Shown here piece by piece: positions 11,511 to 24,415 of a DNA stretch of 64,000 nucleotides. Each line of letters begins with the position of its first letter. Position 1 is the first letter of the stretch. Location: positions 109,139,142-109,203,141 of the forward strand of contig CM049306.1 in assembly GCA_026874595.1 (NCBI GenBank). The letters are read 5' to 3'. Both the position numbers and the translations under genes were made by a program. The notes under the pieces were generated by a model that searched no databases, had not been told where the DNA came from, and saw only the letters and a program-made list of their open reading frames with translations. The DNA is from Sipunculus nudus. Taxonomy: Eukaryota > Annelida > Sipuncula > Golfingiida > Sipunculidae.

Positions 11511-12960
11511 GTAGTCGAAAAGCAACTATGTGTATCCGCCAAAATCAGAGTAGGACTGGTGAAGCGAGGCATGGATTGAGTGGCAGGGGAAATAGAGTTA
11601 GATGTGTTACATATTAGCATGGATGTCTGCCATGTAAACATGATTGTAGGTGGCACCACCTGTAATTTGAACAAGAAACTATCCAAGAATTATACACATG
11701 CAAAATCTCAGGTGGAAAAATCAAACCACTGCTGAGATATGAGTGATTTTATCCAACAGCAGACAAACAGATGGACCCTGTGCAAAAAAGGTTGCAGGTG
11801 GCGCCACCAGTTTCTTGTGTGATAAAGAGCTATGTGAGATCCAAACACATGCAAAACTTCAGGAAGCTACGTCAAACCAGTCTGGAGATATTAGCATGGA
11901 TATCTGCAGCATGAACATGAATGTAAGTGGCACCACCTGTAATAAAATCAAGAAAGCTGTCCAGGACGTATACGCATGCTGAATTTCAGGTGAATTAGTC
12001 AAACCACTGCAGAGTTACGAGTGATTTTAACCCAAGTCAAACTAACAGATGAATGCTGTGCAAAAATAATTGCAGGTGGCGCCACCAGTTTCTTGTATGA
12101 TAAAGAGCTATGCGAGATCTAAACACATGCAAATTTTTAGAAGATACGTCAAACCAGTCAGGAGATATAAGCATGTATGTCTGCAGCGTGAACGTGAAGG
12201 TAGGTGGGGCCACCTGTCATAAAATCAAGAAAGCTATCCAGGATGTATACACATGGGAAATTACAGGTGAATAATTCAAACCACTGCCGAGATATGAATG
12301 ATTTTAGTCCAAGTCAAATGAATAGATGGACCCTGTGCAAAAATAATTGCAGGTGGCGGCACCAGTTTCTTGTATGATAAAGAGCTAAGCTAGATCTTAA
12401 CACATGCAAAACTTCAGGAAGATACGTCCATCCAGTCTGGAGATATAAGCATGGATGTCTGCAGGATGAACATGAATGTAGGTGGTGCCACCTGTCATAA
12501 AATCAAAAAGCTATCCAGGATGTATACGCATGCAGAATTTTCAGGTGAATTAGTCAAACCACTGCAGAGATATTGATGATTATAACCCAAGGCAGACCAA
12601 CAAATGGACACTGTGCAAACATGGTTGCAGGTGGCTCCACCATTTTTGTGTGTTATAATGCTGTCCAAGGGCTACATTTGTATTAATTTTTTTCCCTGAT
12701 TGGTCAAATGAGTCTGAAGATATGTGGGTTAATGTGTCAAAACAGACATACACATGGACGCAGTGGAGAGAGGAAAGGTCAGAGGTCAGTGCCACTTGGT
12801 TAGGCACCAGTTCACAAGTGACCCGATAATTGGTGTAAGTTTTGGAAAAATTAGTCCAGTAGTCTCAGAGTTCTCTGGAAACGATAACAGCAGCGGCGGA
12901 ACCGGGTCAAAAACATAGTATCCACATAACTTTTTTTGGCAGATACAATTATACCTCATC
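11511..12960 (+). mobile_element. Tandem-core (pearl/HINE-like) element, right arm
   Basis: Begins GGGTAGTCGAAAAGCAACTA, GTGTATCCGCCAAAATCAGA; ends GGCGGCGGAACCGGGTCAAA, AACATAGTATCC and GGCAGATACAATTATA. The core has AGGTGG boxes at about 11648, 11796, 11925, 12074, 12202, 12350, 12479 and 12629: spacings alternate 148 and 129, so the real unit is about 277 bp made of two half-units, each with a palindromic box. The ends are imperfect inverted repeats (TGTATCYGCC...AAA...CAGAG). This layout recalls the bivalve pearl elements and Helentron-associated HINEs, recalled from the literature and not searched. Confidence 0.8.
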
Positions 12961-13445
12961 CTATATCTGTGTATATGCATAATATGAAACAGAAAGAAAT
13001 CTGTTCATTAGTTTTTTACTTATAATGCTCACAGTAGGATCAAGAGGCAATGACTGGGTTATTAAAAGGGGTAAAATCAAGAAAAAGGAATAGGTGGCGC
13101 CAACATTTTTGGTACATGACAACACTGTCCAAGGTCTTTTGTCAACTTGATTTTCTGGATCAGTCCATTAAAGATTTCTGGAGATATTTAAGAATTTGTG
13201 ATTTTCCCCAAAAATAGACCTATTCAAGGTCAAGGTCACTCTCCTAGTAAAGGTCATGACCCCATTTTAAATAGGCTTTGTCCTCTCAACCATACATATA
13301 CACACATGCATGTTTGGTAAAGATCCTAGCAAAATTTTTTTGGTTTTTGTGCAGACAAGATTTATCTGCGGCAGGGGTGGCGGGACCTTCATGAAACCAC
13401 AGTATCCCCCCCCCCCCCCCCCGACTTTGTCTGGGGATACAATTA
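12961..13445 (+). mobile_element. Diverged element tail with terminal hairpin and C17 run
   Basis: Contains AGGTGGCGCCAAC near 13093, TTCAAGGTCAAGGTCACTCT and GTAAAGGTCATGACC, then AGTATCC, a run of 17 C (13406-13422), GACTTTGTCTGGGGATACAA. The last part has the same plan as the other 3' ends: AGTATCC...GGATACAATTA around a short loop. It seems to be a second family using a related 3' end. Confidence 0.55.
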
Positions 13446-13703
13446 TATTTTTACTCTAATAGATCAATCATGGTAAAATTTCCCATTTAGTTGTCTTCTT
13501 TTTCCTCCTGGGAAACAGGTGTACTCTATTTATCATATAAACATAAGAGGCACAAATACCTTTAAAATGAGTCAGGCATCTGTCAAAATTACACCCTAAA
13601 CTGACTTTTAAATGAGTTGAAAATGAGCTACAGTGAAATTTCAAAACTGAAAGAAAGACTGTGGGCCATTCCTATAACTGAAAACTCAGAATTCATGCAA
13701 TTA

Positions 13704-13711
13704 CTGTACAT
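13704..13711 (+). repeat. 8-bp target site duplication, left
   Basis: CTGTACAT immediately before CAGACATGGG; the identical 8 bp follow CCCATGTCTG at 15276-15283. Confidence 0.85.
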
Positions 13712-15275
13712 CAGACATGGGTCGAATAGAGGAGAAATGTATTCGAATACAAATACGAATACTGTAGGGGTACACAAATACGAATACGAATACAAATACT
13801 TCAAAACAGAAATGTATTCGAATACAAATACGAATACAAAAATAAATGTATTCATGAATATCAATATGAATACAATTTACTTAAACAAAAAGAAACTATC
13901 AAGTATCATTTTTGTTGAATAATCCTAATTGCAATCATCATATATTCACACTTGCAAAATGTATTTAAGTCCAAAATTCAAAATATTCATGTAATCCACT
14001 GTGTATGCATTAATTTCCATACCACATGAGGGAGTATTATTTATTATGGAAGTTTGTTACACAAAATGAATAAATGAATGTTCCTTTCAGGGTTGGGGCC
14101 AGGTACTTGTACCTTTACCTTTATCTAGGTACACAATTCAGAGTACATGTACCTGTACCTGGCTGTCATGAGTGGGAAGTACCCTAAACCTGTACCTGGT
14201 ATAGGGTACTCCAGGTACAATTTTGATACTGGTACTTGAAATGGACACCAGGCTTTAATTAATTGCCTGTACAAAGCTGTCACCCCTGTCAGGGCAGTTA
14301 GCCATCTTAGGCAGGGGTAATTACCAAGCATTCATCATTGCTGCCTTTGTAGCTAGATACCTGGCTAGCAAGCTGGTCAACCTCCAGCCTCTTTAAACAG
14401 GAAGTTCATAGCAGCATTATATTATCAGCACAAGTATTCAGGATATAAAGGATATAAATGCATACTGGGGGTTGCCTACATGTCCCATGTCCAAAGTTGG
14501 CTAGTGTGTTCACTGCACAGGTATTGGGTCAGTTACTTGTACCTGTATCTAGGTACACAATTCACAGTTATGGGATTTACAGGTTTACCAAGATACTGGA
14601 ATGGACATCAGGTTTGGTCAAGTAAGGTACTTTGCTGTCATTCCTGTCAGGGCTGTTACCTAGACCAGGGAGGGGTATAACTATATTATAAGCTTTCATC
14701 CCTCTGAACTTGAGTGGACTTGGGGCTCGTAGCATGCTGGCCTAGCTACCTCCAGCCTCTACAAAGGAAGTTCATTGTGGCATTATCAGACATAAAGGGT
14801 ACAGAGCAAAGGATATAGACAGCGTTGCTTGCCCCATGTAGATACCTGTTTTCTTGTATGTTTAACGAACATTGGTGTAGGATAAATGTAGAAGTAAAAA
14901 GAGGGTCTGACTGATGGAGATGTACATACACATGACAAAATAAACACATTAATATTAATTGAATATGAAAAAAGAACAAATGTCAAAATGTGTAAATAAA
15001 ATGTGCATGTGTTAAGTGGGTCAAAATCAATCACTGTTGAAATAATGGCACATTTTTCCAAATGGATAAAGGACAAAAGGTAAACAACATTAATGTATAC
15101 TGCATGTATTCATGAAAAGTATTCATGAATGTGAATACTTCTACAATGTATTTGAATATGAATACAAATACTTTTTTACTTTTTACAAATGTATTTGAAT
15201 AAGAATACGAATACTGAAAATACCTGTATTCGAATACAATGAATATGAATACTGAATACGAATACCCCATGTCTG
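13712..15275. mobile_element. Non-autonomous hAT-like transposon
   Basis: 1,564 bp bounded by inverted ends CAGACATGGG and CCCATGTCTG and by the perfect 8-bp duplication CTGTACAT. Eight-base duplications and CAG-starting ends are typical of hAT transposons. Both ends are rich in GAATAC-type hexamers (13735-13870 and 15100-15265) that are partly complementary between ends. The middle holds a tandem pair of GTACTTGTACC/AGGTACAC-rich segments (about 14090-14350 and 14515-14770). No transposase remnant is visible, so it would depend on a source elsewhere. The 101-aa frame over the left end is only hexamer translation. Confidence 0.85.
14085..14780. repeat. Internal duplicated segments of the hAT-like element
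   Basis: Two related blocks about 420 bp apart share GTACTTGTACC, TCTAGGTACACAATTCA, CCTGTCAGGGC and CTCCAGCCTCT followed by AGGAAGTTCAT. They are internal tandem copies, diverged by substitutions and indels. Confidence 0.65.
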
Positions 15276-15283
15276 CTGTACAT
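15276..15283 (+). repeat. 8-bp target site duplication, right
   Basis: CTGTACAT directly after CCCATGTCTG, identical to 13704-13711. Confidence 0.85.
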
Positions 15284-17345
15284 GTCTTCTTAACATATAT
15301 ACAGCTGAGGTCAAACAGCTGATTATGTTACTCACTCTCTCAAAAGAATTAATATAAATTAACCACAAACAGTTTGAAATATACTTTTATTTCTACTTAA
15401 TTGAATTTGCTGTAACAAATAGTGAAAATAATACAATGCAAATACAATGCTGCCGTGGTAACAGCATATTCATTTGATGGTGGAGATAAATTAATACTCT
15501 TTTATAAATTTGTTAAGCACACGCTCATGCTTGTAATAGCAGTATATTTCCCTGAAAAAATCTGGAATGTTCAAGATTTCACAAAAATTAGGTGGCCATG
15601 GTAGATTTATATGATATGAGCAAATTTACCTCTCTGACCATTTATAATGGATGGATTCATGCCTGTCATGTAATGGGTCAGGACAGAATTAACCAGTGTG
15701 GTATTATCATTTTACTTAATAAAACAGAATGTTGCATTTAAATTTACTAACTAACATGTCATTGTGATATGACACACCCACAGTTTATTATAATCACAAG
15801 AATATTTAACGAAACTTGACAGACTAATAAAGAAAATATTAGCTGCCACAGAACAGGAAATTATCACAAATATGTAACTCTCTTTTCAAGGTACCCTGCT
15901 ACAACTCCTAACACACACTGATCAGATGTATTGAGAGCATCCACTGTAATTCTATTTCTATAGGTTCATATCTTGTATGATTTAATTTAACAGCATACCT
16001 TCATTTGAAAAAAAAAATTACACAGATGCTGGCATTTTGGAAGTGTCAAAGGAGGTCTATAATTCTACAGTTTTCCTGAATGTTTTTATTTGCTGGAGCT
16101 CTTATCTCATATTCACTCTGTATACCTGAATGTCTGGTCACTGGATGACTAAAGTTTAGCAAAACACAAACTGAAACATGCACCATGCCTTAGGAGATTA
16201 ATTACCATGTTACCCAATTAACAAAATTTCATTTGTCTGTAAATTATTTATAAGTGCATATAAATTGACTTATTAATATGTCATTTAGGACACTGGCAAC
16301 TGTGTCATTTTCTGAATTATTTGCTCCCCATAGTTCCCATATTATATGACAAGTATCACACTGTACTTGTGTCTATGACCCTGCCTTGACCCTGTGAAGT
16401 AGGAACTGTGTGGCACAGTAGATTTGAATTTTATGACAGTTCATGTTACATCAATATACAAGTCCATATTGTCAATAAAGAAAGATAACCATTACGGTCT
16501 TAATTCTGACATATCCTCTTAATATATACTCACCTGATCAGTACTTAAACAGCATTAATTTGGTGCTTCATTGTTAATTTTGTTTTCTTCTCTATTACTG
16601 CTATCAAAGTATCCATAAAAATATTTGCAGTCAAAATTTCAACAGGATGCTATGAAGGTAACATGTACAGATCTAATGTCAGTCGGTGTGACAGAACCAA
16701 GCACCACTGCTCAACTGTATCATGCTTAATACAGAACAGAAATACTGGTATGACTTAATTAACAGTGACAGCAGAGTAGATTCTCAAATGTAACCTGTAT
16801 ACAGTAGATGATTCAAATAATCTGCTCTCAGAGTAAGGAGGTTCCAATTTTAGGCACTTTTTGATCCCTAACTTCCTCACGTTGCCTTGACTTACAAAAT
16901 ACCTAATATCGTGGCTTGACTTGAAAGCCACAAAATCAAATAAATATAAGTAAAGATGAAAGATTTGATCAACTAAAACCGCTTGCCATATAAATCAAAG
17001 CCAGTATGTTTTCACCAGTATGGGAGTTATCTACTGACCTTATTGGGTTTTTCAAGAAAATACTGGAACCTGCTGCACCAAAGGATTTCTATTATTGAGA
17101 ATAAGATCATGCAGGAAAAAATACCTGATTACATAATGTATATCAGCTGTATTCACGAAATACCTATATGTATCATGATAAATTATGCCACTCCAAAGTG
17201 ACCTGAACATATAGGTTCACACCACTGACTATATTACACATGCAAAAAATGCACTCTGTAATTTAAGGTTTCCTCATGCCAGGCTAATCAACCATCATAC
17301 TGTGACTGACTGTGACAAAACATGCTTTAAATGTTTGAACTTCAT
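15284..17345. other. Intergenic, nothing recognised
   Basis: AT-rich DNA downstream of the TATDN2-like gene. Short frames are unconvincing; no repeat family shared with the rest of the window was seen. Confidence 0.6.
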
Positions 17346-17348
17346 CTT

Positions 17349-17354
17349 TTTATT
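17349..17354 (-). terminator. Candidate polyadenylation signal for the TATDN2-like gene
   Basis: TTTATT on the plus strand reads AATAAA on the gene strand, about 280 nt after the stop codon. Suggested 3' UTR: 17629 down to roughly 17330. Confidence 0.4.
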
Positions 17355-17629
17355 GCTTCTGCATATGCCACAACTGTATCTATATCTATAATGATATTAC
17401 CTTTCAATATACAACTCAAACACTACACAAAATCAACTCATCTACAAACATATTTTACCATATATTCAATGTGCACCTTGTGGGTTAAATTAAATAAGCT
17501 ATATATTCCTTCAAAGTCAATACAGATAAAAGCTTGACCAATGAGCCAGTCACAATCACAGAGCAGTCATGTAACTCTTGTGCCTCACAGAGTAAGGCAT
17601 GTAGTTAATACATGTGATATGCAACTGGC

Positions 17630-17770
17630 TCAGATGCCATACATGTCTTTTGTATTTTCAAGACAGGCCAGGAGGACTTCATCAATCGAGATGTTACGCA
17701 GCTCTGCAACCTCTGCTGCCACTGTGATGGCCATACCAGGATGTGAGAGTGGCATTTCATCACGTGGAAT
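17630..17770 (-). CDS. TATDN2: TATDN2-like TatD nuclease, last coding exon
   Basis: 47 codons including TGA. The acceptor CTTGTTCCAG precedes IPRDEMPLSHPGMAITVAAE; the exon ends LACLENTKDMYGI. It supplies the final part of the TatD barrel: the conserved HPG after the ETDAPYF strand, the helix AAEVAELRNIS and the C-terminal NTKDMYG (family pattern N-t-x-x-l-F/Y). The phase is 0 and joins TPRR of the preceding exon, matching the PYF-x-PR/Q pattern. The intron separating them is 7.6 kb and holds the 40-bp minisatellite. No defect is seen. Confidence 0.93.
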   Translation of the reverse strand: MPRDEMPLSHPGMAITVAAEVAELRNISIDEVLLACLENTKDMYGI

Positions 17771-17925
17771 CTGGAACAAGAATGGTTAATTTATTAACTA
17801 TTTCATTAACATCACATGGACATTACACTGAGTCACTTACAGCTATAATTGTTTGTCCAGTGGTCTCTTGTGGCAATATTGAAGATGACCATACCATAAG
17901 CATGAAAGGTTAGCATGAAGATCAA

Positions 17926-20900
17926 AATCTTAACTCCCAGTCATCCTACCTCTGCAGTAGAACAACATCTAAACTCCCAGTCATCCTACCCCTGTAGTAG
18001 AACAACATCTTAACCCCCCGTCATCCTACCCCTGTAGTAGTGCAACATCTTAACTCCCAGTCATCCTACCTCTTCAGTAAAACAACATCTTAACAAGTCA
18101 TCCTACCTCTACAGTAGAACAACATCTGAACCCCCAGTCATCCTAACTCTACAGTAAAACAACATCTGAACCCCCAGTCATCCTAACTCTACAGTAAAAC
18201 AACAACTAAACCCCCAGTCATCCTACCTCTAAAGTAGAACAACATCTTAACTCCCAGTCATCCTACCTCTTCAGTAAAACAACTTCTTAACAAGTCATCC
18301 TACCTCTATAGTAGAACAACATCTGAACCCCCAGTCATCCTAACTCTACAGTAAAACAACATCTGAACCCCCAGTCATCCTAACTCTACAGTAAAACAAC
18401 AACTAAACCCCCAGTCATCCTAACTCTACAGTAGAACAACAACTAAACCCCCAGTCATCCTAACTCTACAGTAAAACAACAACTAAACCCCCAGTCATCC
18501 TAACTCTACAGTAGAACAACAACTAAACCCCCAGTCATCCTAACTCTACAGTAAAACAACAACTAAACCCCCAGTCATCCTAACTCTACAGTAAAACAAC
18601 AACTAAACCCCCAGTCATCCTAACTCTACAGTAAAACAACATCTGAACCCCCAGTCATCCTAACTCTACAGTAAAACAACAACTAAACCCCCAGTCATCC
18701 TAACTCTACAGTAAAACAACAACTTAACCCCCAGTCATCCTAACTCTACAGTAAAACAACAACTAAACCCCCAGTCATCCTACCTCTACAGTAGAACAAC
18801 ATCTTAACTCCCAGTCATCCTACCTCTTCAGTAAAACAACATCTTAACAAGTCATCCTACCTCTACAGTAGAACAACATCTGAACCCCCAGTCATCCTAA
18901 CTCTACAGTAAAACAACATCTGAACCCCCAGTCATCCTAACTCTACAGTAAAACAACAACTAAACCCCCAGTCATCCTAACTCTACAGTAGAACAACTTC
19001 TTAACCCCCAGTCATCCTACCTCTACAGTAGACCAACATCTTAACTCAAAGTCATCCTTCCCCTCTAGTAGACCAACACCTTAGATGCTCAATCATCCTA
19101 CCCCTGTAGTAGACCAACAGTTTGACCCCCGGTCATCCTTCCCCTGTAGTAGACCAACACCTTAAATGCTCAATCATCCTACCCCTGTAGTAGACCAACA
19201 GTTTGACCCCCAGTCTTCCTACCCCTGTAGTAGACCAACAGTTTAACCCCAAGTCATCCTACCCCTGTAGTAGACCAAAAGTTTAACCCCCAGTCATCCT
19301 ACCCCTGTAGTAGACCAACAGTTTAACCCCCAGTCATCCTTACCCTGTAGTAGCCCAACAGTCTGACCCCCGGTCATCCTTACCCTGTAGTAGACCAACA
19401 CCTTAAATGCTCAATCATCCTACCCCTGTAGTAGACCAACAGTTTGACCCCCAGTCTTCCTACCCCTGTAGTAGACCAACAGTTTGACCCCCGGTCATCC
19501 TTCCCCTGTAGTAGACCAACAGTTTAACCCCCAGTCATCCTTCCCCTCTAGTAGACCAACAGTTTAACCCCCAGTCATCCTACCTCTGTAGTAGTGCAAC
19601 ATCTTAACCCCCTGTCATCCTACCCCTGTGGTAGTGCAACATCTTAACTCCCAGTCATCCTACCTCTTCAGTAAAACAACATCTTAACAAGTCATCCTAC
19701 CTCTACAGTAGAACAACATCTGAACCCCCAGTCATCCTAACTCTACAGTAAAACAACATCTGAACCCCCAGTCATCCTAACTCTACAGTAAAACAACAAC
19801 TAAACCCCCAGTCATCCTACCTCTACAGTAGACCAACATCTTAACTCAAAGTCATCCTTCCCCTGTAGTAGACCAATCCCTTAGATGCTCAATCATCCTA
19901 CCCCTGTAGTAGACCAACAGTTTGACCCCCGGTCATCCTTCCACTGTAGTAGACCAACACCTTAAATGCTCAATCATCCTACCCCTGTAGTAGACCAACA
20001 GTTTGACCCCCAGTCTTCCTACCCCTGTAGTAGACCAACAGTTTAACCCCCAGTCATCCTACCCCTGTAGTTGACCAACAGTTTAACCCCCAGTCATCCT
20101 TACCCTGTAGTAGCCCAACAGTCTGACCCCCGGTCATCCTTACCCTGTAGTAGACCAACACCTTAAATGCTCAATCATCCTACCCCTGAAGTAGACCAAC
20201 AGTTTGACCCCCAGTCTTCCAACCCCTGTAGCAGACCAACAGTTTGACCCCCGGTCATCCTTCCCCTGTAGTAGACAAACAGTTTAACCCCCAGTCATCC
20301 TACCCCTGTAGTAGACCAACACCTTAAATGCTAAATCATCCTATCCCTGTAGTAGACCAACAGTTTAACCCCCAGTCATCCTACCCTGCAGACCAACAGT
20401 TTGACCCCCGGTCATCCTACCCCTGTAGTAGAACAACATCTTAACCCCCTGTCATCCTACCCCTGTAGTAGTGCAACATCTCAACCCCCTGTCATCCTAC
20501 CCCTGTAGTAGTGCAACATCTTAACTCCCAGTCATCCTACCTCTTCAGTAAAACAACATCTTAACAAGTCATCCTACCTCTACAGTAGAACAACATCTGA
20601 ACCCCCGGTCATCCTAACTCTACAGTAAAACAACATCTGAACCCCCAGTCATCCTAACTCTACAGTAAAACAACAACTAAACCCCCAGTCATCCTACCTC
20701 TACAGTAGACCAACATCTTAACTCAAAGTCATCCTCCCCCTGTAGTAGACCAACACCTTAGATGCTCAATCATCCTACCCCTGTAGTAGACCAACAGTTT
20801 GACCCCCGGTCATCCTTCCACTGTAGTAGACCAACACCTTAGATGCTCAATCATCCTACCCCTGTAGTAGACCAACAGTTTGACCCCCAGTCTTCCTACC

Positions 20901-23900
20901 CCTGTAGTGGACCAACAGTTTAACCCCCAGTCATCCTACCCCTGTAGTTGACCAACACCTTAAATGCTCAATCATCCTACCCCTGTAGTAGACCAACAGT
21001 TTGACCCCCAGTCTTCCTACCCCTGTAGCAGACCAACAGTTTGACCCCCGGTCATCCTTCCCCTGTAGTAGACCAACAGTTTAACCCCCAGTCATCCTAC
21101 CCCTGTAGTAGACCAACACCTTAAATGCTAAATTATCCTATCCCTGTAGTAGACCAACAGTTTAACCCCCAGTCATCCTACCCCTGTAGCAGACCAACAG
21201 TTTGACCCCCGGTCATCCTACCCCTGTAGTAGAACAACATCTTAACCCCCTGTCATCCTACCCCTGTAGTAGTGCAACATCTTAACCCCCTGTCATCCTA
21301 CCCCTGTAGTAGTGCAACATCTTAACTCCCAGTCATCCTACCTCTTCAGTAAAACAACATCTTAACAAGTCATCCTACCTCTACAGTAGAACAACATCTG
21401 AACCCCCAGTCATCCTAACTCTACAGTAAAACAACATCTGAACCCCCAGTCATCCTGACTCTATAGTAAAACAACAACTAAACCCCCAGTCATCCTAACT
21501 CTACAGTAGAACAACTTCTTAACCCCCAGTCATCCTACCTCTACAGTAGACCAACATCTTAACTCAAAGTCATCCTTCCCCTGTAGTAGACCAACACCTT
21601 AGATGCTCAATTATCCTACCCCTGTAGTAGAGTAACAGTTTGACCCCCGGTCATCCTTCCCCTGTAGTAGACCAACACCTTAAATGCTCAATCATCCTAC
21701 CCCTATAGTAGACCAACAGTTTGACCCCCAGTCTTCCTACCCCTGTAGTAGACCAACAGTTTAACCCCCAGTCATCCTACCCCTGTAGTAGACCAAAAGT
21801 TTAACCCTTAGTCATCCTACCCCTGTAGTAGACCAACAGTTTAACCCCCAGTCATCCATACCCTGTAGTAGCCCAACAGTCTGACCCCCGGTCATCCTTA
21901 CCCTGTAGTAGACCAACACCTTAAATGCTCAATCATCCTACCCCTGTAGAAGACCAACAGTTTGACCCCCAGTCTTCCTGCCCCTGTAGCAGACCAACCG
22001 TTTGACCCCCGGTCATCCTTCCCCTGTAGTAGACCAACAGTTTAACCCCCAGTCATCCTTCCCCTCTAGGAGACCAACAGTTTAACCCCCAGTCATCCTA
22101 CCTCTGTAGTAGTGCAACATCTTAACTCCCAGTCATCCTACCTCTTCAGTAAAACAACATCTTAACAAGTCATCCTACCTTTACATTAGAACAACATCTG
22201 AACCCCAGTCATCCTAACTCTACAGTAAAACAACATCTGAACCCCCAGTCATCCTAACTCAACAGTAAAACAACAACTAAACCCCCAGTCATCCTACCTC
22301 TACAGTAGACCAACATCTTAACTCAAAGTCATCCTTCCCCTGTAGTAGACCAACACCTTAGATGCTCAATCATCCTACCCCTGTAGTAGACCAACAGTTT
22401 GACCCCCGGTCATCCTTCCACTGTAGTAGACCAAAACCTTAAATGCTCAATCATCCTACCCCTGTAGTAGACCAACAGTTTGTCCCCCAGTCTTCCTACC
22501 CCTGTAGTAGACCAACAGTTTAACCCCCAGTCATCCTACCCCTGTAGTTGACCAACAGTTTAACCCCCAGTCATCCTTACCCTGTAGTAGCCCAACAGTC
22601 TGACCCCCGGTCATCCTTTCCCTGTAGTAGACGAACAGCTTAAATGCTCAATCATCCTACCCCTGTAGTAGACCAACAGTTTGACCCCCAGTCATCCTAC
22701 CCCTGTAGCAGACCAACAGTTTGACCCTGGTCATCCTTCCCCTGTAGTAGACCAACAGTTTAACCCCCAGTCATCCTACCCCTGTAGTAGACCAACACCT
22801 TAAATGCCAAATCATCCTACCCCTGTAGTAGACCAACAGTTTAACCCCCAGTCATCCTACCCCTGTAGCGACCAACAGTTTGACCCCCGGTCATCCTACC
22901 CCTGTAGTAGAACAACATCTTAACCCCCTGTCATCCTACCCCTGTAGTAGTGCAACATCTTAACCCCCTGTCATCCTACCCCTGTAGTAGTGCAACATCT
23001 TAACTCCCAGTCATCCTACCTCTTCAGTAAAACAACATCTTAACAAGTCATCCTACCTCTACAGTAGAACAACATCTGAACCCCCAGTCATCCTAACTCT
23101 ACAGTAAAACATTACTGAACCCCCAGTCATCCTAACTCTACAGTAAAACAACAACTAAACCCCCAGTCATCCTACCTCTACAGTAGACCAACATCTTAAC
23201 TCAAAGTCATCCTTCCCCTGTAGTAGACCAACACCTTAGATGCTCAATCATCCTACCCCTGTAGTAGACCAACAGTTTGACCCCCGGTCATCCTACCCCT
23301 GTAGTAGACCAACACCTTAAATGCTCAATCATCCTACCCCTGTAGTAGACCAACAGTTTGACCCCCAGTCTTCCTACCCCTGTAGTAGACCAACAGTTTA
23401 ACCCCCAGTCATCCTACCCCTGTAGTAGACCAAAAGTTTAACCCCCAGTCATCCTACCCCTGTAGTAGACCAACAGTTTAACCCCCGGTCATCCTTACCC
23501 TGTAGTAGACCAACAGTCTGACCCCCGGTCATCCTTACCCTGTAGTAGACCAACACCTTAAATGCTCAATGATCCTACCCCTGTAGTAGACAAACAGTTT
23601 GACCCCCAGTCTTCCTACCCCTGTAGCAGACCAAAAGTTTGACCCCTGGTCATCCTTCCCCTGTAGTAGACCAACAGTTTAACCCCCAGTCATCCTACCC
23701 CTGTAGTAGACCAACACCTTAAATGCTCAATCATCCTATCCCTGTAATAGACCAACAGTTTAACCCCCAGTCATCCTACCCCTGTAGCAGACCAACAGTT
23801 TGACCCCTGGTCATCCTACCCCTGTAGTAGACCAACATCTTAAATTCTCAATCATCCTACCCCTGTAGTAGACCAACAGTTTAACCCCCAGTCATCCTAC

Positions 23901-24415
23901 CCCTGTAGCAGACAACAGTTTGACCCCCGGTCATTTTTACCCTGTAGTAGACCAACACCTTAAATGCTCAATCATCCCACCCCTGTAGCAGACCAACCGT
24001 TTGACCCCCAGTCATCCTACCCCTGTAGTAGACCAACAGTTTAACCCCCAGTCATCCTACCCCTGTAGTAGACCAACAGTTTGACCCCCGGTCATCCTTC
24101 CCCTGTAGTAGACCAACAGTTTGCCCCCGGTCATCCTTACCCTGTAGTAGACCAACGCCTTAAATGCTCAATCATCCTACCCCTGTAGTAGACCAACAGT
24201 TTGACCCCCAGTCATCCTACCCCTGTAGCAGACCAACAGTTTGACCCTTGGTCATCCTTCCCCTGTAGTAGACCAACACCTTAAATGCTCAATCATCCTA
24301 CCCCTGTAGTAGACCAACAGTTTGACCCCCAGTCATCCTACCCCTGTAGTAGACCAACAGTTTGACCCCCAGTCATCCTACCCCTGTTGTAGACCAAAAG
24401 TTTAACCCCCATATC
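17926..24415. repeat. 40-bp minisatellite array with higher-order structure (intron of TATDN2-like gene)
   Basis: About 6.5 kb, roughly 160 tandem units. The period is 40 bp (for example ACCCCTGTAG at 19261 and 19301; TAACTCTACA at 18421 and 18461). Main variants: one with CCCCTGTAGTAGACCAACAG, one with AACTCTACAGTAAAACAACA, and a rare one with ACCTTAAATGCTCAATCATC. A shortened unit containing TTAACAAGTCATCC marks positions near 18091, 18289, 18846, 19686, 20562, 21364, 22164 and 23042; from 18846 on, spacings are about 840, 876, 802, 800 and 878 bp. Units therefore recur in blocks of 20-22. All frames contain stops (TAGTAG), so it is non-coding. Confidence 0.93.

Noticed and set aside
13617-13922. 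101-aa frame with NTNTN/YEYEYKY repeats
   Set aside because: Direct translation of GAATAC hexamers at the end of the hAT-like element.
17926-24415. CRISPR-like array of short direct repeats
   Set aside because: Units are contiguous with no unique spacers, variants grade into each other, and the array lies in an animal gene intron. It is a minisatellite.
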